Positions 45,145 to 53,988 are shown, numbered from the stretch's first letter. The stretch: 64,000 bases of DNA from an uncultured Bacteroidales bacterium (GCA_947305795.1 CAMZEK010000006.1:20554-84553); one strand, 5' to 3'. The notes: generated by a model not told the origin, from the sequence alone. A program made the numbers and translations.

Positions 45145-46797
45145 TCAGTGTTTTATCCATTTTCCACTTTCGGCTTCCTTACCATTTGCGATGACTTTCC
45201 AAACATAAATCCCCGAAGGCCAGCTTTCGGTGTTTATCGAAGTGATGCTTCCTGTAATCTCTTGATTGCAAATCAGTTTTCCACTTATATCATACACCTC
45301 CACCCGCGCATCCTTCAATCCCGTCCTGATATTCAACACATCCCTCCCCGGATTAGGATAAGCGATGGCCACTTTCAAACCGTTGTCATGGGCTTCGTCG
45401 ATGCCTACAAAAGCCTCGGCGGGAAACTTGGTGGCCGTTGTCCAACGTTGGTTGGTGTTATCAAGGTTCTTGGATTGGTACACAAGCAACAAACCACCGT
45501 CATTTGTTGCCAAAATGCTCGTTGCGCTACTATAAATGCGTTCGCCTTCATGGTCAAAATACAACGTTGATATCGTGTCAAAATCTGGACTTAAGTGCTC
45601 TATCATCATCCATGAATCAAGATTGCTCCAAAAGCCCATGTTTAAGGTATAGGCAAAATAAAGACTATTATCATCCAACAACTCAATATCGCAAGGCCAA
45701 TCCAAATCTTCGGAAGTGCGGGTGATATATTGCAACGAAGGAATGTATGGCTCCGTTCCGTCAATACTATCATCCAACTCATAAAGCCTCACATCGTAAT
45801 CTGTAGCTTTTGCAGGATTATTGGAAGCCAATTCCACTGTAAAATAAGTAGTGTTGTGCCGACTTCTCTTCACCTTAATCCCTTGAATTATGTCGTCATA
45901 TTGTGAAAGCGGTTCTATTTTTCTATATGGCCTTACCTTCTCCAGATTGAGGTCGTGGTCAAGATAAATTACATGGTACAAGTTTCCGTCATCAACGAAA
46001 CGAAACGGGCAATAGAACATGTATCCATTTTCCGATTTGAACAACAATTCTCTGCCTAATAGATGCCGACAACTGCCACCACTACCCATATAGGGAAGTT
46101 CAAATCCCTTTTGGTCAAGAATGTTTCCTTCGAAATCCATCCGAAATGCAAACAAGGAATCGGGGCCATGCGGGTTGGTCGGATACCTGCTGTATGTCTT
46201 CACATAGGCACCAACTATTTTGTCATCATCAACAATAGGAGGAACCAGCACCAATGCGCCACATTGTTCAAGTGGTACGTCTTCCCATTGTTGGTCACGG
46301 TATTCCGAGGTGTCAATTTTGATATGATGTTCGTATGCTTCTACAACGTTCAGTTGGTCGTCAAGTTTATACAATCCATAAATACCCTCATCTGGCGGAT
46401 TGTCATAGTTCAGAAAGTAATTGAATGAGGTGTAGTCGTGGTCTGGAGTGTAAGAGGCCATCATATACAATTCACCATTTTTGTTTTCAATGATGTGCGG
46501 GTGTCCCCCATAATAGGCAGGTTTGAAGTAAAGATTTTCCGCCAACTCCGTTCCGTCTGCCGCAAACATTTTCAATGCGGGATGTGGCGCGTAGAAATCG
46601 CCCCAACCGCATTTGTAATAATGGTTCGTCGAAACAGCAATCTTGCCCGAAGAAAGCTCATGTGCTTTGACCAAATCGAATTCCTCCTCATCTGAAAAAA
46701 GCCATTCGTATGACTGTTCCCATTCTTGGGCAAAAGCGTTGCTTCCGAAAAGCACCGCAAAAGCAATAGCAGCTATAAATTTGAGTTTTGTTCTCAT
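45145..46797 (-). CDS. T9SS-secreted protein, paralogue B
   Basis: A 550-residue secreted protein with signal peptide MRTKLKFIAAIAFAVLFGSNAFA. It aligns along its length with the neighbour at 43322-44983: QEWEQSYEWLFSDEEEF, LYMMASYTPDHDYTSFNYFLNYDNPPD, GPDSLFAFRMDFEGNILD, LYFAYTLNMGFWSNLDSWMMIEHL, EGERIYSSATSILATNDGGLLLVYQSKNLDNTN. The C-terminal ~85 residues are a T9SS type A sorting domain almost identical to those of both neighbours. The function of the main body is unknown. Its ATG is four bases after the stop of the gene at 46802-48676, so the two are almost certainly co-transcribed. Confidence 0.82.
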   Translation of the reverse strand: MRTKLKFIAAIAFAVLFGSNAFAQEWEQSYEWLFSDEEEFDLVKAHELSSGKIAVSTNHYYKCGWGDFYAPHPALKMFAADGTELAENLYFKPAYYGGHPHIIENKNGELYMMASYTPDHDYTSFNYFLNYDNPPDEGIYGLYKLDDQLNVVEAYEHHIKIDTSEYRDQQWEDVPLEQCGALVLVPPIVDDDKIVGAYVKTYSRYPTNPHGPDSLFAFRMDFEGNILDQKGFELPYMGSGGSCRHLLGRELLFKSENGYMFYCPFRFVDDGNLYHVIYLDHDLNLEKVRPYRKIEPLSQYDDIIQGIKVKRSRHNTTYFTVELASNNPAKATDYDVRLYELDDSIDGTEPYIPSLQYITRTSEDLDWPCDIELLDDNSLYFAYTLNMGFWSNLDSWMMIEHLSPDFDTISTLYFDHEGERIYSSATSILATNDGGLLLVYQSKNLDNTNQRWTTATKFPAEAFVGIDEAHDNGLKVAIAYPNPGRDVLNIRTGLKDARVEVYDISGKLICNQEITGSITSINTESWPSGIYVWKVIANGKEAESGKWIKH

Positions 46798-46801
46798 AGT
46801 A

Positions 46802-48676
46802 TCATTGTTTTATCCACTTCCCACTTTCCGCTTCGGTCACTGAGCCTGTCGAAGTGCCGGCAACCACCTTCCATATATATGTCCCCGCAGGCCACCCTTC
46901 GGCATTTATCGAAGTCACATTCTCCGTAATCTCTTGCCCATAAACCATCCTCCCACTCATATCATACACCTCCACCCGCGCATCCTGCAATCCCGTCCTG
47001 ATGTTCAGCACATCCTTCCCTGGATTAGGATAAGCAATCGCCACTTTCAAGCCATTGTCGTGGGCTTCGTCGAGGTCGTTTGGTTGGATGTGAATTATGG
47101 TGCTTACACGGCCTGCAAAAATGCTTTGTCCTTGATGGCCAATCCGATAGATGTCGCACGACAAATTAAAATCCCCTTCAGAGAGATAATTATGTTGCAT
47201 CGATGTGCCTGTTTCAATCGCTGTGCTGCCATCGCCAAAATCCCAATGGGCTTCGCTGAGATTGTAATTGAGCAGCAATTTCAGACTCAGCATTTCGTCA
47301 ATGGCGGCCTCAAATCCCTCAGGGTGTTCCAGTTCAGGCTCGTTGTTCACCGTCAACTCGGAAGCCAAGGTCATCGACGCGGGCGAAAAAGCATAGCCTT
47401 CGTAAATGCCGTGGCCATATACGTGCGAAATGAAGCCTCCCGCGCTGTTCGACAAACGATGCACTCCGTTCGTGAGTGGGACTCTTGCGTAGGAATATTC
47501 TGTATTGCCCGGCACCAAATCGAACTGTTCCGCAATGTTGGTGCTGTCCAACATCATACCTGAAACATGTGCGGTTTCGCAAACAATGTTGGTGAAATGT
47601 GTGTGCGAATAATAAGTGTTGAACGTGCAGAAATTGGCATTCTCAACTTGCTGCTCCAAAGGTGGAATGACGACCATCGCGGGGTCGCCGACCGACCACG
47701 GGTCGCCGCAGCCCGTGAAGTACAAACCTACCATGGCGGGTTCTGAAGTCTCAAGAAACAAGGCAGGCTCATTTGCCGAGAGGACCAAATCGTATGGTTG
47801 GTTCGTGTTGATGTTGCCTATCAAAGTTCCGTTTTGCCAGATTTTGCAATGGTCTTTCAATGTCGTTATCCGAACCCAGTCGTTATCGCGTTGGAGGGTT
47901 TGCGTCACCACGAAACGCCGTCCCAAAGCTGTGGCGGGCATCATTTGCTCTTGGGAGTGGTCGAGATACATGGTTGAAATGTCTGGAACGGCCAAGTTGC
48001 GGTTTCCTGCAAAAACGGCGATTTTTTGTTTCCTGTTGCGCACTGAAACGCGGCTTCCGTTGAAATTCTGATAGTTGGCGGATTGCAACTGGTAGCATTG
48101 TCCGGCTTGCAAGGTCACCGAAAAAGGCTCGTTGGCATGATGGCCGTACTTGGTGTCGCAACTGAGCAGAAAGTCTACAGTAGTATTGTCTGCCACCGCG
48201 ATGACGGAAAGCGCCGCACGTTCTCCCTCTTGGTCGCCTGCCGAGTTGAAAGTCTGCACCAAATAGTCGCTTCCCAACGAGGAAACAGGCAAAGCGCAAG
48301 AAACATCGAACGAGCCTCGCCGATAATCGGCAACAAACACTGAGATGGAATCCGAAGCCACGACGCGAAGTGCGGTTTCAAGAACGCAATCCGAGGTGTC
48401 CTGAGCGTAGGCCTGTTCCAATGGAATGTCAATGGTAGCTGCTTGCCCTTCTACGACCTCAAATGGCACCGACCAGCCTGTGAAGGGGTTGGCCACCGTT
48501 CCCGAACAGGGCCTTTCGCCCGTGATTTTGAGGAAAGGCTCCATCGGCGACTGTGAATGTTCTTCATCGCCATTCGGCAAAAGAGTCACCCAAAAATCGG
48601 TGCCCACCGTGCCTTGGGCGAAAAGGTGTGATGCTCCAAACAAAAGCAGTAGCATGATGAGGAAGTTGTTTTTCAT
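46802..48676 (-). CDS. T9SS-secreted IgGFc-binding-like protein with PKD domain
   Basis: A 624-residue secreted protein: signal peptide MKNNFLIMLLLLFGASHLFA, then a domain of about 400 residues that resembles the IgGFc-binding protein N-terminal region (GTDFWVTLLPN, ISVFVADYRRGSFDVSCALPVSSLGSDYLVQTF, KIAVFAGNRNLAVP, MMPATALGRRFVVTQTLQRDNDWVRI). A PKD-like domain follows (LSEAHWDFGDGSTAIETGTSMQHNY...), then a T9SS type A sorting domain. The name does not prove antibody binding; such domains are common in environmental Bacteroidota and may bind glycoproteins. The sorting domain carries an in-frame insertion from a dispersed repeat (GTSTGSVTE in place of NGKE). It is the first gene of the cargo trio; -7 box at 48706-48713. 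Confidence 0.82.
   Translation of the reverse strand: MKNNFLIMLLLLFGASHLFAQGTVGTDFWVTLLPNGDEEHSQSPMEPFLKITGERPCSGTVANPFTGWSVPFEVVEGQAATIDIPLEQAYAQDTSDCVLETALRVVASDSISVFVADYRRGSFDVSCALPVSSLGSDYLVQTFNSAGDQEGERAALSVIAVADNTTVDFLLSCDTKYGHHANEPFSVTLQAGQCYQLQSANYQNFNGSRVSVRNRKQKIAVFAGNRNLAVPDISTMYLDHSQEQMMPATALGRRFVVTQTLQRDNDWVRITTLKDHCKIWQNGTLIGNINTNQPYDLVLSANEPALFLETSEPAMVGLYFTGCGDPWSVGDPAMVVIPPLEQQVENANFCTFNTYYSHTHFTNIVCETAHVSGMMLDSTNIAEQFDLVPGNTEYSYARVPLTNGVHRLSNSAGGFISHVYGHGIYEGYAFSPASMTLASELTVNNEPELEHPEGFEAAIDEMLSLKLLLNYNLSEAHWDFGDGSTAIETGTSMQHNYLSEGDFNLSCDIYRIGHQGQSIFAGRVSTIIHIQPNDLDEAHDNGLKVAIAYPNPGKDVLNIRTGLQDARVEVYDMSGRMVYGQEITENVTSINAEGWPAGTYIWKVVAGTSTGSVTEAESGKWIKQ
46835..46860. repeat. 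Dispersed repeat inserted in a coding frame
   Basis: The plus strand reads GGTCACTGAGCCTGTCGAAG then TGCC, a motif I know as a common interspersed repeat in diverse bacteria. It falls inside the sorting domain of the IgGFc-like protein and adds about five codons relative to the two paralogous domains next door. Confidence 0.65.
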
Positions 48677-48705
48677 GGTTTTTGTGTCTTAGGTTTTCCA
48701 AAACA

Positions 48706-48713
48706 CAAAAGTA
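48706..48713 (-). promoter_or_regulatory. -7 box of the T9SS cargo trio
   Basis: Reads TACTTTTG on the minus strand, 30 bases before the first ATG of the trio. Confidence 0.5.
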
Positions 48714-48822
48714 TATAAAAAATTCGCCAAAATTTCAAGGTTTCGGCCAAATCCATATTTTTGTTGGAAGTCTGTGTTGAGAATCAACGGATTATAAAAA
48801 CAAAATCCACATTTTTGTTGGC

Positions 48823-50286
48823 TCAATTCCGCCAAAATCCACGTGAAAACAGTGTAATCAGCGAGAAAAGTTCCACCCTGCCGAGGAGCATCAGCAGCAT
48901 GAGCAGCCATTTGGCAAAAAGCGGAAAAGCGACGTATGACCCGCCCGGCCCAACCTGCCCGATGCCCGTGCCGATATTGCCCAAAGTGGCCACCGACGCA
49001 CCCAATGCAGTCTCGAAATCGGTGCCAATGGCCAAAAGAATGATACCACCAAGGATGAAAATGAGGAAATAGACAAAAATGAAAGTGGTGTTTTTGTAAA
49101 CGCCTCCCGTGGAGATGGCTTTCCCATTGATTTTCACAGGCAAAACGGCATTGGGATGGATGATACGTTTCAGCTCCAAGACTGAATTTTTGAGGAAAAT
49201 CAGGTGCCGGAACATCTTCACACCGCCTGAAGTGGAACCCGAACAAGCTCCGATGAACATGAGCAAAAACAGTAAGACCCAAAGAAACTCCGGCCAAGCC
49301 ATGTAGTCACTGACGAAGAAACCTGTGGTGGTCAGGACGGAAATGGTGCTGAAGAACGACTCGCGGAAAGCCGACCCGAAAGTAAAGTTGCAGCCGAACA
49401 ACAACACTAAGCCGATTCCGATGCCACAAACCATGATGTATTGCAAATAGGTGTTGAATTCCTGATTTTTAAGGATGGTGAATGATTTCCAGCTCAGCGA
49501 AAGTAGCAGCAGGGAGAAATTGCAGCCCGAAAGTACCATGAAAACGCTCACCACCACTTGCGAATAGTTGGAAAACGCGCCCATGTTGGCTGTCCGTGTG
49601 GAGAAACCGCCCGAGCTGACGGTGCTCATGGAGTGGCAGAGGGCATCGTAAAGGTCCATGTCGCCCCAATAAAGCAAGAGGGTCTCTAATAAGGTGAAAA
49701 ACAGATAGATACCCCAAATGCGCCTCACGGTATGCATGATGCGAGGGTGCAGCTTGTCGTAGGTGATGCCGTTCATCTCGGAGACGAAAAGTTGCATTCC
49801 GCTCATGCTCAAGTAGGGAAGGATGGCGATGGTGAACACGATGATAATCAGGCCGCCCATCCATTGTGTCATGCTACGCCAAAACAGGATGTCTTTCGGC
49901 ACAGCCTCAATGCGGGTAAGGATGGTGGCGCCGGTCGTGGTGAATCCCGACAAGGCTTCAAAAAAGCCGTCGGTGAAGTTGGGTACGCTCTTGCTGAGCA
50001 AATAGGGCATGGCACCGAACAGCGACAGCACTAGCCATGAGATGCAGACGACAAACACGCCGTCGTGCGAGGTGGTTTTTTCGCCTTTGTGGTTGTGGGT
50101 CGCGATGAGCAAAATGAACCCCGTGAGCAGGGTGATGAGCGCGGAAAAAGGCATACTGTAGGTGTAAAGGCCGTGATACAAGTAAGTTACGGGTAGCACC
50201 AACAGCATGAAAAGGCCTTCGAGCAATAGCAGGAAGCCTTCTATCCTGAGTACTAAAGGGATGTTTATTTTGCTTTTGAATCGCAT
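48823..50286 (-). CDS. trkH: Potassium uptake protein TrkH
   Basis: Membrane subunit of the Trk K+ uptake system. The 487-residue product has the four pore (P-loop) regions of the SKT family: ALSGFTTTGATIL, CHSMSTVSSGGFSTR, TISVLTTTGFFVSDY and ASVATLGNIGTGIGQVGPGGSY, and the SGSTSGGVKMFR loop after the third. Ten to twelve hydrophobic helices are visible. It starts two bases after the trkA stop on the same strand, so trkA-trkH form an operon, which fits their function. Confidence 0.94.
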   Translation of the reverse strand: MRFKSKINIPLVLRIEGFLLLLEGLFMLLVLPVTYLYHGLYTYSMPFSALITLLTGFILLIATHNHKGEKTTSHDGVFVVCISWLVLSLFGAMPYLLSKSVPNFTDGFFEALSGFTTTGATILTRIEAVPKDILFWRSMTQWMGGLIIIVFTIAILPYLSMSGMQLFVSEMNGITYDKLHPRIMHTVRRIWGIYLFFTLLETLLLYWGDMDLYDALCHSMSTVSSGGFSTRTANMGAFSNYSQVVVSVFMVLSGCNFSLLLLSLSWKSFTILKNQEFNTYLQYIMVCGIGIGLVLLFGCNFTFGSAFRESFFSTISVLTTTGFFVSDYMAWPEFLWVLLFLLMFIGACSGSTSGGVKMFRHLIFLKNSVLELKRIIHPNAVLPVKINGKAISTGGVYKNTTFIFVYFLIFILGGIILLAIGTDFETALGASVATLGNIGTGIGQVGPGGSYVAFPLFAKWLLMLLMLLGRVELFSLITLFSRGFWRN

Positions 50287-50288
50287 GG

Positions 50289-51629
50289 TTAATAGAACAA
50301 ACGTTCGACTGCAGGGATGGCATTGGGCAGGGCCAGTACCACAACTTGGTCGTCGGTTTCGATTTGGAAGTCTTCGGTGGCGATGTAGCTCTCGCCGTCG
50401 CGGGTGATGCCGCAGATGATGGCGTCGGTGGGCATGGGCAGTTGTCCGATGGTCTTGCGCGTGACCGCTGAGCCGTCTCTGACGTCAAACTCCACAATGT
50501 CGGCGTCGATGCCACTCAAGCATTTCAGCGAGGAAACTTTGGCACCCAACGTATATTTGACCATATAGCTCGCCGCAATCAGTTTCTTGTTGATGATGGA
50601 GTCGATGCCGATGTTCTGGGATATGTCGATGTAGTCGATATTTTCGACCAACGCAATGGTCTTTTTCACACCGAACGTCTTGGCTTGCAGACAGGTAAGG
50701 ATGTTGGTCTCGGTGTTGTCAGTCACGGCGATGAAAGCGTCCATGTCCTTGATGCCTTCGTCTTCCAAGAGGTCGAGGTCGCGGGCATCGGCGTTCACCA
50801 CAAGGGCTTCCGAAAGGTAGTTGGTCAAGTCCATGCAGCGCTCCTTGTTGTTCTCCAATACTTTGATATTCAGTTCATTTTCAAGGCGTTTCGCAGTGAT
50901 TCTTCCCACACGTCCGCCGCCCACAATCATCACGTTGTGGATGTTGATTTGCTTTTTGCCGCTCAGTTTGATGATGTCCTTGATGGCGTGGGGCTTGGTG
51001 ACCACATACACCATGTCGCCGAGTTGGAACACGTCGTCGCCTTGCGGGATGAAAGTGTTTTGTCGGCGGTGGATGGCCGCAACGCGGAACTGCAAGTGCT
51101 CATATTGGTTGAGTGTCTCATCGATGGTTTTGCCGAGGATGGCGGCCTCCGATTCCAATTTCACCATGAAGAGTTGCAGCTTGCCGCCCGAGAAGTCGTA
51201 GGTCTCCAAAGAGGCGTTTTGTTTCAGTAAAGAGATAATCTCCTGTGCGGCAATGTCTTCTGGCGAGAGCAAGCCATCTATGCCAAGGTCTTGGTACATG
51301 CGCCACACCTCTGGACTCAGATTTTCCATCGTATTGACGCGGGCGATGACTTTCTTCGCGCCCAGTTTTTTGGCGATGATGCCCGTCAACAGGTTGATAT
51401 GCTCGTCGTGCAACACCGCGATGACCAAGTCGGCGCGTTTCACGTTGGCGCGTTGCAGCACGGCGGTCGATGTGGAGTCGCCCGTGATGGTCATCAAGTC
51501 GCTGTGCGATTCCATCATTTTCAGCAGTTCCTCATGCGGGTCTACAATGGTGATGTCGTGGTTGCTGCGCACCAAAGCTTCGGCCAAATGCAGGCCCACT
51601 TCACCGTCTCCAGCTATGACTATGTTCAT
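50289..51629 (-). CDS. trkA: Trk potassium regulatory protein TrkA
   Basis: Cytoplasmic NAD(H)/nucleotide-binding gate of TrkH. The 446-residue protein has two tandem RCK units, each with a Rossmann fold (MNIVIAGDGEVGLHLAEALVRSNHDITIVD; VMIVGGGRVGRITAKRLENELNIKVLENN) followed by a TrkA-C domain (ETYDFSGGKLQLFMVKLESEAAILGKTI; SSLKCLSGIDADIVEFDVRDGSAVTRKTI). The glycine-rich loops GDGEVG and GGGRVG are intact, so both halves probably bind dinucleotide. It is the first gene of the trkA-trkH pair; -7 box at 51650-51657. Confidence 0.94.
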   Translation of the reverse strand: MNIVIAGDGEVGLHLAEALVRSNHDITIVDPHEELLKMMESHSDLMTITGDSTSTAVLQRANVKRADLVIAVLHDEHINLLTGIIAKKLGAKKVIARVNTMENLSPEVWRMYQDLGIDGLLSPEDIAAQEIISLLKQNASLETYDFSGGKLQLFMVKLESEAAILGKTIDETLNQYEHLQFRVAAIHRRQNTFIPQGDDVFQLGDMVYVVTKPHAIKDIIKLSGKKQINIHNVMIVGGGRVGRITAKRLENELNIKVLENNKERCMDLTNYLSEALVVNADARDLDLLEDEGIKDMDAFIAVTDNTETNILTCLQAKTFGVKKTIALVENIDYIDISQNIGIDSIINKKLIAASYMVKYTLGAKVSSLKCLSGIDADIVEFDVRDGSAVTRKTIGQLPMPTDAIICGITRDGESYIATEDFQIETDDQVVVLALPNAIPAVERLFY

Positions 51630-51649
51630 TTCACTTTGGTTTTAAACTG

Positions 51650-51657
51650 CAAATGTA
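51650..51657 (-). promoter_or_regulatory. -7 box of trkA-trkH
   Basis: Reads TACATTTG on the minus strand, 20 bases before the trkA ATG. Confidence 0.5.
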
Positions 51658-51676
51658 TGTTTTTTTCTGAAATCCA

Positions 51677-52309
51677 TCACCAAATATCCGACCAAGTCAC
51701 CGAAATCACATGGTTGGTCGACTTTTCGCCGACCTTGAAGACGTTGGCCATCCCGAAGGTGTAGCGCACTTCGATGAACCAATAGCTTAGTGCGGCGGTA
51801 AGGCCATAATCGATACGGTTGAAGCTGCCTTTTTCCCACGGCGTGATGTATTGCTGTTTTTTCTTGCCCTTCATGTCCAAAATTTCATTGCCACCCAAGC
51901 AGAACCCGATTTGCGGCCCGATGCGCAGGCGCGGAATCTTCGACTCGTCTTCGTCGTCTTCGTTCCAACGGCGGAGATAGACATTCAGCAGTAGCGGCAC
52001 ATTGATATAGTGCGATTGCTCCTTGTAGCGGAGCGTGTTATCCTCTAAATCGAGGCCTTTCTTCGAGCTTGTGCCCTGCCGTGAATAAATGACATCCACC
52101 TCGGCACCAAGAATGAAACGCTTGGGAATGAACGCGATGCGCACACCTGCGCAAAAATCGGGGCGAAAAGTGGTGCTGTCGTTGAGGCTCATCTTCATGG
52201 TGGAAAAGGTCGGACCGAGCATCAGGCCGCCGCCGAGTTTCTGGGCATGGAGCGAGGATGCTGCCAAAAACATGAAAATGAAGAGGATATATGTTCTTTT
52301 GCCTTTCAT
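51677..52309 (-). CDS. PorT-like outer-membrane beta-barrel protein
   Basis: A 210-residue outer-membrane protein. The signal peptide (MKGKRTYILFIFMFLAASSLHA) is followed by LGGGLMLGPTFSTMKM and alternating amphipathic strands typical of the PorT / OMP_b-brl family (FCAGVRIAFIPKRFILGAEVDVIYSRQGT, YINVPLLLNVYLRR, RLRIGPQIGFCLGGN, YGLTAALSYWFIEVRYTFGMANV). It ends in an aromatic residue (SDIW), a normal barrel end. P. gingivalis PorT is needed for T9SS function, but this family has many paralogues and this copy may have another role. The -7 box at 52329-52336 places the transcription start after the ORF-track ATG, so M6 (52309) or M5 is used. Confidence 0.75.
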   Translation of the reverse strand: MKGKRTYILFIFMFLAASSLHAQKLGGGLMLGPTFSTMKMSLNDSTTFRPDFCAGVRIAFIPKRFILGAEVDVIYSRQGTSSKKGLDLEDNTLRYKEQSHYINVPLLLNVYLRRWNEDDEDESKIPRLRIGPQIGFCLGGNEILDMKGKKKQQYITPWEKGSFNRIDYGLTAALSYWFIEVRYTFGMANVFKVGEKSTNHVISVTWSDIW

Positions 52310-52328
52310 CATAAACAAGTTCATGCAG

Positions 52329-52336
52329 CAAAAGTA
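52329..52336 (-). promoter_or_regulatory. -7 box of the PorT-like gene
   Basis: Reads TACTTTTG on the minus strand, about 20 bases before the chosen ATG. Confidence 0.5.
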
Positions 52337-52403
52337 ATGGATTAAGATGAAATCTGTGCATTATTCTTTTGTATTTTGTTATTTTTGCCATCAAGAGAAC
52401 GAC

Positions 52404-52411
52404 TATCTTTG
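52404..52411 (+). promoter_or_regulatory. -7 box of the FAD-dependent reductase gene
   Basis: TATCTTTG, 24 bases before the ATG at 52435; it lies inside the longer ORF-track version. Confidence 0.55.
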
Positions 52412-52434
52412 CAACGAAAAAGGAAAGGAATGGT

Positions 52435-53457
52435 ATGACGAAGATAAACAATGTGGTTATTATTGGCGCAGGACCAGCGGGTTGTGTTTGTGGTTATTTG
52501 TTGGAGAAGGCGGGGGTGAATTGTGTCATCGTGGATTATGCAACTTTTCCGAGAGAGAAAATCTGTGGGGGAGGACTGACTCCTAAAGCGTATGAATTAT
52601 TGAAAGAATTGATGCCAGATCTTCGTTATGAATTTCAAGGTGTCAAGCACTTTAGATTGATGATGGACGGCAAGACGCTTTGTGAGGTCGATATCGCCAA
52701 AGAATTGAGAATGGTACGCCGGAAGGATTTTGACAATGAATTGCTCAAGCAATATTTGGCTGTTGGAGGGAAACTGGTCAAAGATGCTTTTTCGTGTTTT
52801 GAGAAACAGAAGGATGGGACGGTTTTGGTCAAACTCAAGTCGGGGGAACAAATGGTTTGTGATTATCTTGTCGGTGCGGATGGTGCCAACAGCCAAGTTA
52901 GGAAGCAACTGACGGGACGTCGTCCCAAAAACACACTTTGGATGGAGCAATATGTGGAGAAAGGCGTGAACGAGTTCATCTTCGAGTTCTCAAATCAGTA
53001 TAAAAAAGGCTATTATTTCAGTTTCCCAAGCGTAAACAGGGATGTTGTGGGAATGGGAGGTTTTTACTCGTCAGCTGATGAGATACGATCCCAGTTAAGC
53101 ATGAATACAATCAGGGGGAAAGCCGCTGCAAATGGTTTTGTTTTAAAGGGAGCCTATATTTCAGTGGACACCGTTGAATCAGGGAAAAACCATGTTATCC
53201 TTATTGGTGATGCCGGTGGATTTGCAAACAAGTTGACCTATGAAGGGTTGTACTACGCCATTGCAACGGGTAGGAATGCATACAAAGCCATATTGGAAGG
53301 AAAGGAATTTGCCATTACCAATCGAGAGATATACCGGAAGAAAAAGAAAGAGGTTTATATAACACGCCTGTTTTACAGTCGGTTTGGCTTATGGTTGGTT
53401 AGGATGGGTGCGCATAGTCCAAAACTAATTAAAAAGGCTTTTGAGATGAATTATTGA
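52435..53457 (+). CDS. FAD-dependent oxidoreductase, geranylgeranyl-reductase-like
   Basis: A 340-residue flavoprotein. It starts with the FAD-binding Rossmann motif NNVVIIGAGPAGCVCGYLLEKAG, then REKICGGGLTPKAYELL (the PxxxCGGG segment of geranylgeranyl reductases), VGADGANSQVRKQL (the GD/ADGxxS motif) and ILIGDAGGFANKLTYEGLYYAIATGR (second FAD motif with the typical EG(I/L)xxA). Relatives saturate prenyl chains of archaeal lipids, chlorophyll or quinones; others hydroxylate or halogenate. The substrate here is unknown. The start at 52435 is chosen because the -7 box lies upstream of it and inside the longer ORF. The gene is visibly more A/T-rich than its neighbours and stands alone with its own promoter and terminator, which could mean transfer. 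Confidence 0.8.
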   Translation: MTKINNVVIIGAGPAGCVCGYLLEKAGVNCVIVDYATFPREKICGGGLTPKAYELLKELMPDLRYEFQGVKHFRLMMDGKTLCEVDIAKELRMVRRKDFDNELLKQYLAVGGKLVKDAFSCFEKQKDGTVLVKLKSGEQMVCDYLVGADGANSQVRKQLTGRRPKNTLWMEQYVEKGVNEFIFEFSNQYKKGYYFSFPSVNRDVVGMGGFYSSADEIRSQLSMNTIRGKAAANGFVLKGAYISVDTVESGKNHVILIGDAGGFANKLTYEGLYYAIATGRNAYKAILEGKEFAITNREIYRKKKKEVYITRLFYSRFGLWLVRMGAHSPKLIKKAFEMNY

Positions 53458-53506
53458 CCAATGCTGCTTCCTTCGTATGCTTTCGAGGTAGTCTGGTTCA
53501 TGGAAC

Positions 53507-53547
53507 GAAAAATCCGGCAAGGAATTCCACTTCCAAGCCGGATTTTC
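53507..53547 (+). terminator. Terminator after the reductase gene
   Basis: Stem AAAAATCCGGC/GCCGGATTTT with an 18-base loop and T-rich tail, 50 bases after the stop. The symmetrical A/T flanks allow it to work on both strands. Confidence 0.75.
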
Positions 53548-53592
53548 TGCATTTAAGGCACGAATTTGAATTGTACTTGAGGCCTAAGGTTG

Positions 53593-53988
53593 TTATTTAT
53601 CCGTGTCGATATACCATTTACCATCGACCTTTTTGGTCTCAATTACCTCATCATCATCCACTTCTCCGTTGCCGTAGGTGATTTCGCCCCTTACAACGGC
53701 TTTGTCGCCATCTTCTTCTACAGAATTAATTTTGAATGATTTAATTCCTCCCCTTTCTTCAAGGGCATCTCCGCCTTTTTCAATCAAGTCGACCATTTGG
53801 GATTTATGGGTCTTGATTTCATCTTTGGTGCCTTCATAATAGAAGTAATCAGCAGCTTTTTCGTAATCCTTGTTTTTCATCGCTTGGAGATACGAGGTGA
53901 CGACGTCTTTGGGTGTGCTTGGCTTTGAGCAACTAATCGAAACTACAGCTAACATGATAACTGCAAATCCTAAAATAACTTTTTTCAT
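53593..53988 (-). CDS. DUF4878-like lipoprotein
   Basis: A 131-residue lipoprotein with signal MKKVILGFAVIMLAVVSISC. The mature domain (TPKDVVTSYLQAMKNKDYEKAADYFYYEGTKDEI...KSFKINSVEEDGDKAVVRGEITYGNGEVDDDEVIETKKVDGKWYIDT) has the NTF2-like/DUF4878 pattern: helices with an A-D-Y-F stretch and a curved sheet ending in GKWYID. Function is unknown; such domains often bind small hydrophobic ligands or support other envelope proteins. It is transcribed toward the reductase terminator and lies 27 bases downstream of the YiiX-like gene, so the two may share a transcript. Confidence 0.78.
   Translation of the reverse strand: MKKVILGFAVIMLAVVSISCSKPSTPKDVVTSYLQAMKNKDYEKAADYFYYEGTKDEIKTHKSQMVDLIEKGGDALEERGGIKSFKINSVEEDGDKAVVRGEITYGNGEVDDDEVIETKKVDGKWYIDTDK

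Noticed and set aside
44984-45570. Plus-strand ORF with SSLRGTKQSRPEAVVWIAS in the track
   Set aside because: It is a translation of the dispersed repeat and the antisense of paralogue B, a well-known type of false ORF.
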